Origin: Plecoglossus altivelis
Lineage: Eukaryota > Chordata > Actinopteri > Osmeriformes > Plecoglossidae
Length of the DNA: 64,000 bases
Reading direction: 5' to 3'
Assembly (NCBI GenBank): GCA_036571765.1
Contig: BROE01000005.1
Coordinates: 4,803,451-4,867,450, forward strand
Translations under genes and position numbers: made by a program
Notes under the pieces: model-generated
What the model was told of the DNA's origin: nothing
Databases searched by the model: none
Seen by the model: the letters and a program-made list of their open reading frames with translations, nothing else
Shown: positions 11,000-21,944 of the stretch, piece after piece
Numbering within the stretch: position 1 is the first letter of the stretch
How the letters are laid out: each line of letters opens with the position of its first letter

Positions 11000-12188
11000 A
11001 GGGACAGAGAATCATTTCAATTTTCAGTGCAATTGCCTTCCTGCCAACTCTCTCTAAATACTGCCAGGGGGGAAGGCCGGGTCTAGAACTTTCTGTGACG
11101 TTACAAATGTGACTTGTAATAACCAGAATAAGCTACTGAATCCTACACTCAGATGGCGTATCGACTGATAACCGCAGCACGACCGCCTGTCGCATCCCAC
11201 AGTTCCGGAACCCCTGCTTGACGGCATGACAGAATCTGTCTCGCAACTCACCTTAAATATGTGCGGGAGGTTTAGCTCAGGATGAAGCTGACCCAGGCCA
11301 GAGTCTTCGCTCTGCTCCTCCATCGCTGATTGGTCCTCGCGCTCCTCCATGGGTGCGGGCTCTGGAGATTCTGGGGGGCAGACATCCCAGTCCTCCATAT
11401 CTCCGCACTCCTCCACATCCTCCAGACCATCTTCTGATCTGCTCCAGACAGGGCAGGCGGAGGAACGTGGTGAGGGATCAAGCATGCTGTCCCAAAAGCT
11501 TGGGAGAGAAGCTGTTTGTATTCATTGTTTCCTGGTGTTGGTTAATGGTGCAGGTGTGATACCTGTCAGTGATGTAGGCTCCCTGTTTGGGGGCAGAGAG
11601 GGACTGTTGCTGGGTGAACTCGGTGTAAAGTGTCTCTGGTGAGTCGGAGCGGTTCAGCTGTAACCTAGGAAACAGACCAGCGTTAGTGGCGTGTGAAAAC
11701 ATTTCCATCACAGATTAAAGTTTGTTCATAACTCTTTGTGGTGCTATGTATTTTGAAGAAGAAGAAGAAGAAGAAAAATGTACAATGAAGAAACAACGAA
11801 TGATTCTGGAATCTCAGGTCTGGCCAGTGGCGTGAACGTTTCTGTGACGTCTTCCTCCACCTCTTCTTCGCTCTTCATCGAGCCGTAACTAGAGGGAGGG
11901 GCTTCAGGTCGCTGGTGACCATCATCCTTCCTGTCATGTAGGATCCTTGAGGTCAAAACGTGTGAAGTGTTAAGTTAAGACATCCATCTGTGTGTCACAA
12001 CTTGGGTCTGAATAAACAATCGATAAAAATGGTCAACCTAAACTCATGTACGTTTCACCCCTTTCCTGAGAGATTCTGTTTTGTCATTTTAAACAAAACA
12101 GGCCATTGAAGTACTTGGCTTTCAGTTTTGTAAAATCTACAAATTACATTAATCACCTTTGAACCTCTGTGTCTGAGCCCGAGTCCAT
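7171..12188 (-). CDS. PYRIN-NACHT (NLRP-like) protein without LRRs and with a degenerate P-loop
   Basis: Twelve minus-strand exons join in frame to 774 residues: 12157-12188 (ATG), 11784-11945, 11563-11664, 11252-11438, 10640-10787, 10411-10503, 9813-10165, 9461-9670, 8868-9043, 8253-8529, 7796-8008 and 7171-7542. An acidic N-terminus with a fish-NLR-like SSYGSMKSEEE stretch leads to a PYRIN-like domain (LSQLTSAELHQYKRAL to LETLHDIRKTEIAEEL, allowing for the exon join), then a FISNA-like linker and NACHT. NACHT-associated landmarks are present: VTGRRAATSQIP, MPFMCWIVSVIFE and FSFIHYTFQEFMAALYVF. Walker A reads GIPGIGLTV, with Leu where Lys is expected, and Walker B reads FILEGMDLY instead of FIFDGLDE. 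The protein stops just after the second helical domain, with no LRR. NLRs are cytosolic innate sensors and inflammasome components; the role of this one is unknown. It could be a regulator comparable in layout to NLRP10. Family confident, orthologue not assigned. Confidence 0.82.
7746..7788 (+). repeat. GA/poly-G tract beside an exon
   Basis: (GA)n followed by a run of more than ten G, immediately downstream of the donor of NLR exon 7796-8008 (the intron side on the minus strand). Confidence 0.85.
8038..8165 (+). repeat. GAA/GGA purine tract
   Basis: About 125 bp of GAA/GAG/GGA trinucleotides in an NLR intron. It produces spurious Phe/Leu/Ser-rich frames on the minus strand. Confidence 0.9.
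8591..8862 (+). repeat. CA microsatellite
   Basis: A poly-C start, then long CA repeats with interspersed 'ctcccactca' interruptions, in an NLR intron. Confidence 0.95.
9105..9250 (+). mobile_element. LINE 3'-end fragment (L2/Rex-like)
   Basis: The segment 'cacgacatttcgttacactg', then 'gaatgacaataaagcacaac' and a short tandem 'acttga' tail, looks like the 3' terminus of a non-LTR retrotransposon as seen across fish genomes (a gaatgacaataaag end followed by a 5-6 bp tandem tail). No reverse transcriptase is present. Family assignment is by pattern only. Confidence 0.6.
10204..10302 (+). repeat. 17-bp minisatellite
   Basis: Five near-perfect copies of 'gagggaggggagaccac' in the NLR intron between the second PYRIN exon and the P-loop exon. 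They create a false Pro/Ser/Leu repeat reading on the minus strand. Confidence 0.9.
10790..11002 (+). repeat. GA microsatellite
   Basis: GAGA-rich tract, pure from about 10919 to 10993, just upstream of the acceptor of the PYRIN exon. On the transcribed strand it is a very long polypyrimidine tract. Confidence 0.95.
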
Positions 12189-13439
12189 GGTCTCCAACCC
12201 CTTTCCCTCCCTTGGTTCACATAGGAAACAAAAGTATAATACGACGGTTAAAAACTGTAACGTAAAGTTTAAATCCGAGCTAGACTGCTTCTTACGTCGC
12301 GCCTCCAGTCAACATTGGGCCACCTTAATAAGCGAGCTGGATCTGGACGTCGATCTATGCAACGTTAACTTTAAAAGGAATCTTGTTTTTCGTCACATCT
12401 CCTGCATGACACACTCAACACCAAACATCACGTTTTTACCTAGTTCAACGCGACGCTGTATCCGCATAAAAATGTCGGTCTTTCGTTTCAGGAAGAATAA
12501 ACAGTTACTGGTTGATTTGAAACCACATGAGCACTAGGTGGCTCCAAAACAGGTTCTTCTTGCTCTCTTCCGGGGTCAGAATGACCCTAAACCGTGTTAA
12601 AGGCACACACATGCGCACTCACAATGAGACATTTAAATTGTACGTGATAAAATACGGAGAACACGACGGTCTAAGTGTCCTAATTTACTTCCTCGATACA
12701 AACCGCTCACAAACCGTTTTTTTGGATTTGAAAAATAGAATACGGATACGCACCCATTAGATTTAAGAATTTTATTTAAACCCCAGTAAGAACATGTATA
12801 TATTACATAATGAAGAAATAAAAATTTGAATAAGAATATAAGATTTAAAAGGACATGGAGAGAATTGAAAAAAGTAATATGTCCACAAGAAAAAAAGGAC
12901 AAAGAAAGAGCCATGATAAGAAATAACATGAGCAGCATATATGTCTTACTGAAACCCCAAACTAGTGCTCCTTTCAGATAAAGAAATTCTACACGTCTGA
13001 TGTAAATGTATATAAGTGCGATTGACAGATAATTAAACATACTAAGAGACAGAGAGCCTTTTTGGACAAATCTTTGACAAAGGAAACATATAAAGAGGCT
13101 AAATTAGCAGTTACCTGCTTAAAATAATATGCACATCACATTGTTCATTGTTGATATATGAGAACAGGAAGCCATTAATCCACATAGAAATCAAGATGTT
13201 CTGATGAATCTCTAGTGGGCCTCGATCATTAAGACAAATAAGCTCTAAAATCAACACATCTCTGTCTTCTTTTGGGTAGTTTGAAGTGAGATCTTTTTTT
13301 TCTTCTTCTTTTCTTTCCTGGAAATTATCCGGTAAGATGTAGTATCGAAATTGCACATAATTAGGAAAATGCGATTTGATTCTTAAAAGAAAAATGATGT
13401 GGATTTTATGTAAAGTATATAGTCAGTAATATCATGTAG
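12189..13439 (-). other. NLR 5' flank and probable numa1 3' UTR
   Basis: 12189 to about 12760 is the likely promoter/5' UTR side of the NLR gene; no core element was identified. From about 12770 upward the DNA is AT-rich, and a minus-strand poly(A) signal AATAAA (TTTATT at 12771-12776) would end a transcript coming from numa1. An exon-like open frame at 13112-13389 inside it is discussed in the findings. The 135-codon hydrophobic frame here runs through the poly(A) signal and is not believed. Confidence 0.45.
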
Positions 13440-13939
13440 GTCTTCTTCACACCTTCATCCTGAAATTCATCATCTAGAAGAGAAACAAGAGATCAGAGAC
13501 TCATCAGACAACAGCTGACACCTGGCTCCACTTCTGAAGAAAGACTCTAACCCTAACCACGTTGTGCTGTACAGTTTGATATAATTAAACACACACACAT
13601 CATGCATGCAGACCACCAAATATGAATATAATTAAACACACACACACATCATGCATGCACACCACCAAATATGAGAGGGGGAGGGAAAGTACAACTCAGT
13701 AAATACACTGGCATCCCATTATGGTTCTCTCAATAGGTGAAGTGAAGATAAGATGGTGTGTAAAGTGAGAGACCCTGAAGACCAATCTGTTTGAATAAGA
13801 TGCCAAGTAAAGACCTTTAAGGACCAGATGCTCCACAATCAGCCAGGTCCTGAACACACAATATACCTCAGAAGTTAGAGTCAAGATATCTCTCAATCTA
13901 GGCATCCTATCCAGGTACTGCAGGTGTGTGTTATCTTAC

Positions 13940-16900
13940 CTTGCGAGCGCTCGAGGTCAGACTAGGAGTCGCGTTGCTGCTGGTGCGAGGGGACCTCCTC
14001 TTCACCCCAGCGCCTACCTGAGGAGACTTGACGACGGCTCTGGTTGTTCCGGCCCGGGGCGCCCCCACCTGCTTCTTGGGGGACCTACGAGCAACCTGTG
14101 CTGGAGACTTCCTGGAGGAGTTGCCAGGAGACTTCCTGGAGGAGTTGCCAGGAGACTTCCTGGTTGAGTTGCCAGGAGACTTCCTGGTTGAGTTGCCAGG
14201 AGACTTCCTGGTTGAGCTCCGCAGCTTGTTCATGCCTCTCTGCAGGATGTTTTTGGAGGCCTTCTGAGGAGTGTTATCGATGGTAAACATCATAGACTGT
14301 CTCCTGTCAGCCTGCGTAGAGGGTGGAGAGGAGAGAGGGAGGACTTAAGGGACAGGAGACGAGAGATGTTTACGATGCTAAAGTGGGAGCGATCCAAGGA
14401 CTCACCGGACTGAGCGGCTGGTGTTTGAGCGTGCTGGAGGACACCACCCGGTTCTTGTCTTTAGGGGTCAAGGGGCGAGGAAAGCAGCTGGCCTGGCGTT
14501 TCGACTGAGAAAGAAAGATGGGGGGAAGCAGAGAAGACTATAAGCAAAGCTCTGATTTCAACCAAACAATATCGACATGGTGTACTCCGGCTGCCCTTCT
14601 CCATACTCTTCTCTGCCCACCTGCGGCGAGATGTTTTGCAGCTGGTCAGCGGCCGCCCGTTTGCCATTGGCTCGGACGTGGGTTTGGTTGACCTGAGATT
14701 CGCTGGCTTTGGGCGCCAGAGAGAGCCGGTGGGAGCTGACGCCCGCTGCGATCTGTCCAGGCATCATGGAGAGGCGGTGTGAGGAGAGGGAGTCCAGGAT
14801 CTGTCCAGGCATCATGGAGAGGCGGTTTGAAGAGAGGGAGTCCAGGATCTGTCCGGGCATCATGGAAGCCCTGCGGATGGTCTCTGTGGGGTCGCCCATA
14901 CGCAGGTCGTCGTCTGTGAAGGTGAATGCTGGAGTGGCGATGGGCTGGGAGGGGGAACGTCAGTCAGGCTTAGATGGACACGTGCAGAGACTAAGGCACC
15001 TCTCTACGAGAACAGATACTGTTGACAACAGACGCTCGACAATGGCTACTGTCAGCCTGGGTCGTAATGTGTTTGTGAGCATGAGTGTGTAAGAGTGTGT
15101 GTGTGAGCGTGAGTGGTCCATAGCTTGATCTCTGGTGTCTGCCTGGGACATAACGTGTGTGTGTGTGTGTGTGTGTGAGCGTGAGTGTGTAAGAGTGTGT
15201 GTGAGTGTGTGAGTGGTCCATACCTTGATCTCTGGTGTCTGCCTGGGACATAACGTGTGTGTGTGTGAGTGTGTGAGCGGTCCATACCTTGATCTCCAGA
15301 GGGTAGCTGCTCTTCAGATGAGGCAGGCAGGCCTTGTTTCTGGCCTGTAACTCAGCGATCCTCATCCAGTCTTCGCCCGCGTGCTCAGGCTCGTTCTCTG
15401 CCCCGACACAGAACGTGCTGGTGCCTGTGAACACACACAGAACATTATTTCAGTTAACAGGGCCCCTATCAACAGAAACTTTGCACACTGTCGTTGGGGG
15501 CATGAGTGCAACTTACTCCGTGGTGGGGCTATGCTGTGGGCAGTGCTGCGCCTGTATCCTGGCAGGCTCAGGAGCTGGTCGCTGGAGCCATAGCCTGCCT
15601 CTCCAGGAGTGCTGAAGATCTCCATGGAGACAGGTCTGGAAGCTTGAGAGTGCGTCAGGTTGGGATGGGAGCGAGCAGCCGGCAGGGTGAAGAACATCCC
15701 GTTGTGTTCATCGCTGGCTTCTTCATCCCGGCCTGGAGTTTTCTACATGTCACAGGAGGGGTCAGAGGGCATGCTGCTACTGAAGACTTTGAGGTCATTT
15801 CCTGCTTTGAGAGTGAGATACATGGTCCGTGTACCTTGCTCATGGTGATGTTGATAACCTGGGTGGTTCTCCGGCGCCTGGCTGAGGAGGTGGGGGGTTT
15901 ACGGGCTGAATCCAGAGCCAGCTCTGCTAGAGACGTGATGCTGCCCTCCAGCCTCCGCTCCGTACTGGTCCTAGTAGCAACATGCAACACACAGACAGAC
16001 ACACACAGACACCCGTATTTCAGTCTTATTCCTAATTCAGAGAGGTGCTTGTGCAATAACCAGCATTGCATGTGGACCTTCAGTGAGATAAACCGACCTG
16101 TTTTGCTGGCGGGAATTCATGGGGGTGAAGTAGAGGGTCTCCAGGGATTCCCCTCCCAGAGCTTTGCGCTTGGAGGCCAGGCGCTCGGAGCTTCGGACCA
16201 TGGGGGTGCTGGACTCCTCCGGAACCGATGGCTTCCTGTACAGGCAAAGCGGAAGTTAAAACACAAGCCTGGGTCTGAAGAGGAAGTCCAATCGCACAAA
16301 GTTATTCAGGTACAGTGGAGGTGAAGGGTCAGGATTACCTTGTGGTGTTAAGCGAGTCATCCAAGCTGTAATCTAGACTGTCGTTGCTTTTGTCTGGTTG
16401 CGTGCAGGCTTGGATCTTTTGTGGCTCCGCCTCCTTGCTTTCTAAACCCCCCCGATACCTGCCCTGCTCACGCAGGTTACGGTCCGCAAATGCCAGCTGG
16501 TAAAAAGAATCAAGTTAAAAACCACAAATAAATAACCCTCCCCCCCAAAAAAACAAATTTTGATGCATGACCAACAGATTGTAAATACGTGTGTGCGTGT
16601 GTATAAATACAGTACCTGTGCCTCCAAACTGGCAACTTGGCTACTGAGCAACTTCTCATTGCTTCGAATCTTATCCAGATCCATGTTCAGCAGAACCATT
16701 TCCTTAGAGACGGCATTGAACTCGTGCTCCTTGACCTCTAGGAGGCGCTGGAGTTCCTGCACCTGCTCCTGGCTCTCCTGCAGCTGGGCTTTCTTCCCAC
16801 TGTAGTGGGCCTTGGCCTTCTCCACCTGTTAATGCCACAACACCAGCCATACAAATGTATGTTGTATGTATGTGCAAAATGTGTAGATAGTGGAGATGTC

Positions 16901-19900
16901 TGTGTGTGTGTGGGTAAAGCAGTTAGACAGATGGCCTACCTGTGCTTTGTAGTGTTCCACGGCCTCAGTCTTGGCTGAGAGTTGCTCCTGCATGTCTTTT
17001 GTCTGCTTCTCCTTCTGCTCAGACTGCATCTGCATCTCCAACAGTCGATTCCTCTCCGACCGCAGAGAAGCCACCTCCCTCTGCAGTGCCTCCTCCAGCG
17101 TGTGGGAAGCTCGACCCTCCAGCTGCATGGCCTGTTTGGCTGCGGCCAAGCTGTCCCTCTCCAGGCACAGGGCCTCCAGCTGCCTCTCCTGCTCCTTCTG
17201 AACGCCTTCAGCCTGGAGCACCCTGGTTTCCAGAGTTTCCCTCTCATGGAGGAAAGAGTCTTTTTCTTTATACCACGCAGCCTCGGCTTCTTGCAACGCT
17301 TCAGCCTTCAGAGCCAACTCCTCCTTCAGAGCCGCGTGTTCCACTCGGAACTGGTTGAGGTTTGCCTCATTGGCTGCCAGCTGCTGCAGGACTTCCTGAT
17401 ACTGGGTCGTCTCCTGCTCCTTCCTGGCCAGGACTTCCTGGTACTGGGTCATATCCTGCTCCTTCTTGGCCAGGACTTCCTGGTACTGGGTCATATCTTG
17501 CTCCTGCTTGGCCAAGATCTCCTCTTTGGTTTGAATGTCCTCTTTCAGCTTCTTCACCTCCTCCTCTGAAACGGACAACTGCTCCTGAAGGATCTCCCTC
17601 TGTTGGGTGTCGTATTGCTTTTGCTTGGACAGCTCCTCTTGCTTAGCTTGGATCTCCTCCTCAGAACTCCGAAGGAAGTCAGCCATGTTCTCCATCTGGG
17701 CTTTAAGACTGTGGATCTCCTCCTGCAACATGCCTTTCTGGGAAGAGATCTCCGTCTTCAAAGCTTCCAGCTGTTCTTCCTTAGCCTGCACCTCCTCCCT
17801 GGTGCTCCGCACCTCCTTTTCATTGGAAGCCACTTGTTCCTGAAGCTCGTCTTTCTGCTGGACTAACTCCTCCTGGGTCCTGGCCAGCTGCGCCTCCTTT
17901 GCATGGATCTCCTCTTCAGACCTTCTAAGGGAGTCAGCCATGTTCTCCATCTGGGCCTTCAGACTCTGGATCTCCTGCTGCAGCAACTCCTTCTGTTGGA
18001 TGTTCTCCTCCTGCAACCTGGCCAGCAGCTCCTCTTTGGCCTGCACCTCCTGCTCAGCGCTCCTCAGTGAGTTGCTCTGATTGGCCACTTCCTCTCTCAG
18101 GCTGCTGAGCTGCAGGTCTTTATCCGCAGAGAGGGACGAGACGGTAGAGATCTCCGCCTGCAGGGCCTCCATCTTCTCTGTGGCCTGGAGGAGGAGAACC
18201 TCTTTCTCACTCTGTGCTTCTTTTAGTCTTTCAACTTCCTCCTTGGTAGCAGCCACACATTCCTGCAGCATGTCAGTTTGTTTAGTGTTCTCTTGCTGAT
18301 TGGTCGCAAGCTGCTCCTCCTTAGCCCTGACGTCCTGCTCAGCTTTCCTCAGGGACTCCTCCATGCACCCCACGTGCAGCCTCAGACTCTGGATCTCCTC
18401 TCGCAGCTCCTCTTTCTGTGCTGAGCTCTCATTCTGAAAGCTCACCAGTTGCCCTTCCCTGGCTTGGATCTCAACCTCGGCCCCCTTGAGAGACGTTTCA
18501 ATGGTTTCCATCTGGACCTTGAGATCCTGGATCTCTTCTCTGGCTTCTCTCTCCTGTTTCTCTAAAGCAAGGCTCAGCTCTCCTCTCTTCCTCCTCTCCT
18601 CCAGAAGCTCTTCTCTCAGTGCTTGCACCTCCTTCTCCTTCTGCTGGATGGCAGCGGTAAGGCGGTCCAACTCTTGGCTCAGGCTTTGGTGCTGGGCGTT
18701 AAGAGAGTCGCTCTGCTCCTTCAAGGCCAGCTGAAGAGCTTCTTTTTCAGCCTTGAGAGAACTCAGTGTTCCCTGGAGGTCAGACACAAGGTTCTGGAGA
18801 TGCTGGCTCTCTGACTGAAGTTTGGCCTTCTCCTCTGCATGCTGGGCCTTGGTCTGTAGGATCTCCCCCTCCAGACGGGAGATGGTGATCTCCAGCTCAG
18901 TGTGTCTGTGCGTGGCAACAGCCAACTCCTGCCTCAGTTGTTCCCACTGGAAAGAAAAGGCAATTTTTGTTTAAAGTAAAACGGGAACAATATTTAAGAA
19001 CATCCCCTATCAGATAGGGGACAGGTTTGGAGGTAACACCTGTGTGATGCCTCTGCTTACCTCCATTATGGGTCCCATGCTCTCTCCTTTTTCCTGGGCC
19101 AAGGCTCGACTGAGCTCATCTTCCAGAGACTGGATCTTACTTTGAAGGATCAGAATTTTTTCATTCAAACACTCCTGAAGGGCAGAGATGACACAGGTCG
19201 TCATGATGTCAAGCAACAGCAACACTTATATTAGAAACAAATGTGTGTACTTCTTAAAGGGGGAACAAATGTATTCCATTGGGATACCTAAAGTCAAGGT
19301 CAGTAATATTGAGATGATCTTTATCGTACTTGATAAATATACCTCACATCCTGATAGCAACTGATATAAAAAGGCTTAACAAATCATAAATGATGTCAGT
19401 TAGTGTAACAAGAGTGTAAAAATCACAACCAATCACTTAGTTTGGACAGAACTTGATCATGGACCAAATCTGTTGGGCTGTCTGTCTACCACCTGGCAGT
19501 AGTCAAGTAGTGTGTTGATGTGTTTCAGGAGAGTGTCTTTGAAAGGAGGGGGTGTGCCGTTCAGGTGTATATCCTTTCAAACTCAAAGGTTAAGGTTGTG
19601 ACCTCTTTACCTTCTCTGCGGTCGCATGTCTAAGTTCCGCCGTGAGCTGCCCATTTCTGTTCTTCCATTTCTCCTGGGCTGACGTCTGAGTCTCCGTCAA
19701 CCTCCCCACCTCAGCCTCTGCACTGACCAGCCGGGAGCACACCTCTCCCACCTGACAGGTGAACACACACACACACACACACACACACAAAGGACACACA
19801 CACACACAGGACACACATGTTCACCAAAAGCCCTTAAGCTTCGAGAAAAGGTATCAAGACACATGGTTTTCAGTGGTCACCTGGACAGAGAGAGTCCCAT

Positions 19901-21944
19901 TCTCCTCAGTGAGCTCGTCCACTTTGCGTTCCATGTGAGCGGAGGTGGTCTTCAGATCTTGGTGCTGTTTCAGAACCTCATGGAGACGAGACTGCAGCCT
20001 GCGAGAGAGAGACCCTCCGTCAATCGGATCCAGTTACAGAGCCGGAACTGTGGACAACTTTGAAGAGCTCACGTAGGCTGCAGTCCCCCTACCGCTGGTT
20101 CTTGGTGTGCAGTTCCTCCAGCTCTGCTTTAGGCCCTTCCTCCAACTCCGCCTGCTCTCTCTGCAGTCTCTCCAAACGATGCTGCAGCTGGTGGATCTGA
20201 GTCTCTGCAACAACACAAGTGTGTTAGCAGAGCAAGAAGATGGGGGGACGGGACGGACGGACGTTCTTCTGAAACAAAAAGAGGATCGTTTCTTTCTACA
20301 GGAGAGCGATCTCAGACTGATACCTCTCTGTTGGATGGTGGTTTTGCTGTTGGCCAGCTCCCTTTCCAACTCGTCCCTCATCTCTCTCTCCTGGGCCAGC
20401 TCTTTCAGGTGCATCCTCCGCTGGAACTGGGGAGTTTTCATGATATCTTGCAGTGGAGAGCTTCGGAAGAAAGGAGGAAGACCTGTCTTGGTGTGCCCTT
20501 CTTATTAAGCCCAGATGCAGATAAAAAGCTGTCCTACTCTAAAACTTTTCTCTTTCCAAAAAAAACGATACGGCGAGGTCAAAGCACATGACATCATTAC
20601 ATGATTGGTCCAAATTCTCAGCAAGCTCTTTGATTTATGGTCAGATAAGATATTACAAATAATTGTGAACTTTATTCATCCCTGAGAGAACTGAGGCTGT
20701 CCAGGCATGTATGTCAAGCTGATGCTACCTCACAGAAGAGGTGGCGACAGTGTTGAGCTCCAGAAACTGCACCCTCTGGGAGCGCTGGAAGATGGGCGAC
20801 TCGTCGTCTGTGAAAGAGGCACTGGAACAGTCACTCCTCACAAGCTTGGGCACCACCGCTAAAGAGCCATGGGAGACAGGAGATACTTTTTAGGGGGGGG
20901 GGGTTGAAAAGGCACATAAACCAGTAACAGGATAGAATATTCAGAAAGGAAAAAAGCATCTCATCACTTACATTCCTTTTTCAGATATTTTTCCAGGCAA
21001 TTGCTTATGCTGATTTCACTCTCGCTCTCCATTACAAAGCGAAGCATGGATGCAAGTTCAAGCTAAAACCAAAGGATTAAAAAACAACAACATATCACTC
21101 TACTGTTATCTACTGGTTTAGAGATAGCACATCACATGGATCAGGAAGCCTCCTACCTCAATCCTATACTCCAGAACATTCAGACTTTGGGAACCTTTTA
21201 TAGAAGCCTGGAACAGCAGCAACAACACTACCTATAAACACAACGGGAAACGTCAGACATTTTAACGTACAATTACACAGCAAACTGACATTCCGTTTGA
21301 TTTTTCGATGTGCGTAACACACCTTTGACAACTCCACCTCAGGGTTTTTTCCATGTACAAGGTTGTCCCAGTTGACCATAGTTCCCTGGCCTGCAAGGTA
21401 TCTGCACTCTCCTAATAGACAGAAGCGATCGAATATCATTTCATCTGGGTGCACGTAGCGATGTCCCTGGACATTTCTTATCGGTAGAACTTTATTTACT
21501 TTGCAAGAAGTCAGCGATTAACTGGAACCTGTTTTCAGAAGGCAGCTCGCGAACGGTCTCTGAGGGTTCTTCTTGTTTTCTAAGAGAGCGAGACAGTGGG
21601 AGAGGCAATGACATACAGGTCTGAGTGAAAAGTGAAATGACATGTTGTGATAATATCGAAAACATCTGCTTGTGTTGGAAATCGGTTTAAACTCACAATT
21701 TATGCACAATTCTCATCAATAAAAGTCCGTCTTGTAAATCGATTATTCTGAAAACCGGCAGATCCAACTTCATGCTGTTGACCTGTTGAATCAGTGAGAG
21801 ACTCAATAATAAACACATTGCCACGGTCGCTCTGTTTTCTCCAACAGATAGCTAATGCTAATAATTGCTGAGGCTAACTAGTTTATTTATTTGCCATCTT
21901 ACCCATTCCAACAGCGCCTCTTCTTTCAATTTGTCCAGGGCCAT
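13940..21944 (-). CDS. numa1: Nuclear mitotic apparatus protein (NuMA)
   Basis: NuMA organises spindle poles and links LGN to dynein at the cell cortex. Exons on the minus strand: 21903-21944 (ATG, MALDKLKEEALLEW), 21697-21782, 21500-21579, 21323-21411, 21157-21231, 20972-21062, 20729-20858, 20324-20460, 20093-20204, 19881-19998, 19610-19751, 19061-19174, 16940-18946, 16616-16825, 16339-16496, 16098-16235, 15835-15970, 15517-15742, 15288-15424, 14621-14944, 14406-14504 and 13940-14311. These give about 1,674 residues, against about 2,100 in human. The order is an N-terminal globular head, a long coiled coil centred on one 2-kb exon, then a tail with the conserved ARRRRTTQVINITM block, LLSLPGYR, DWMRIAELQARN, GDPTETIRRASM and MMFTIDNTP. 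The tail holds an RKSPGN array and an MMPGQI repeat. A short last exon follows the donor at 13939; its position is uncertain (one candidate begins near 13475). The shorter length is mostly a shorter coil. Confidence 0.92.
14098..14218 (-). repeat. numa1: In-frame 24-bp repeat encoding RKSPGN units in NuMA tail
   Basis: Five 24-bp coding copies give consecutive (S)TRKSPGN/SSRKSPGN octapeptides. Each carries an S-P site within a basic context, so each is a candidate CDK/proline-directed phosphorylation site. Confidence 0.9.
14738..14870 (-). repeat. numa1: In-frame 48-bp repeat encoding MMPGQI units in NuMA tail
   Basis: Three copies of a unit of about 16 residues of the form RLSMMPGQILDSLSSH (the first in a RASMMPGQI context) sit after GDPTETIRRASM. 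Human NuMA has a single RRASMQPIQI stretch here as I recall it, so the triplication would be lineage-specific. Confidence 0.85.
15062..15300 (-). repeat. numa1: Tandem duplication of a numa1 exon end and donor with GT repeats
   Basis: The exon-end/donor sequence (minus strand GAGATCAAG then GTATGG) at 15288 recurs in the adjacent intron at about 15214-15235 and, with one change (GCTATGG), at about 15116-15137. Each copy is followed by the same 'tctgcctgggacataac' segment and a CA/GT microsatellite. Confidence 0.85.
19762..19812 (+). repeat. CA microsatellite
   Basis: Short CA repeat in the numa1 intron just upstream (minus strand) of the exon that starts at 19751. Confidence 0.9.

Noticed and set aside
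12169..12537. 122-codon plus-strand frame over the NLR first exon
   Set aside because: It is antisense to the ATG-containing first coding exon and shows no recognisable domain.
12633..13040. 135-codon hydrophobic minus-strand frame that could look like a membrane protein
   Set aside because: It lies in AT-rich sequence, runs through a poly(A) signal, and its apparent hydrophobicity follows from T-richness.
16982..17569. 195-codon and other plus-strand frames opposite the numa1 rod
   Set aside because: Shadow frames of the coiled-coil exon on the other strand.
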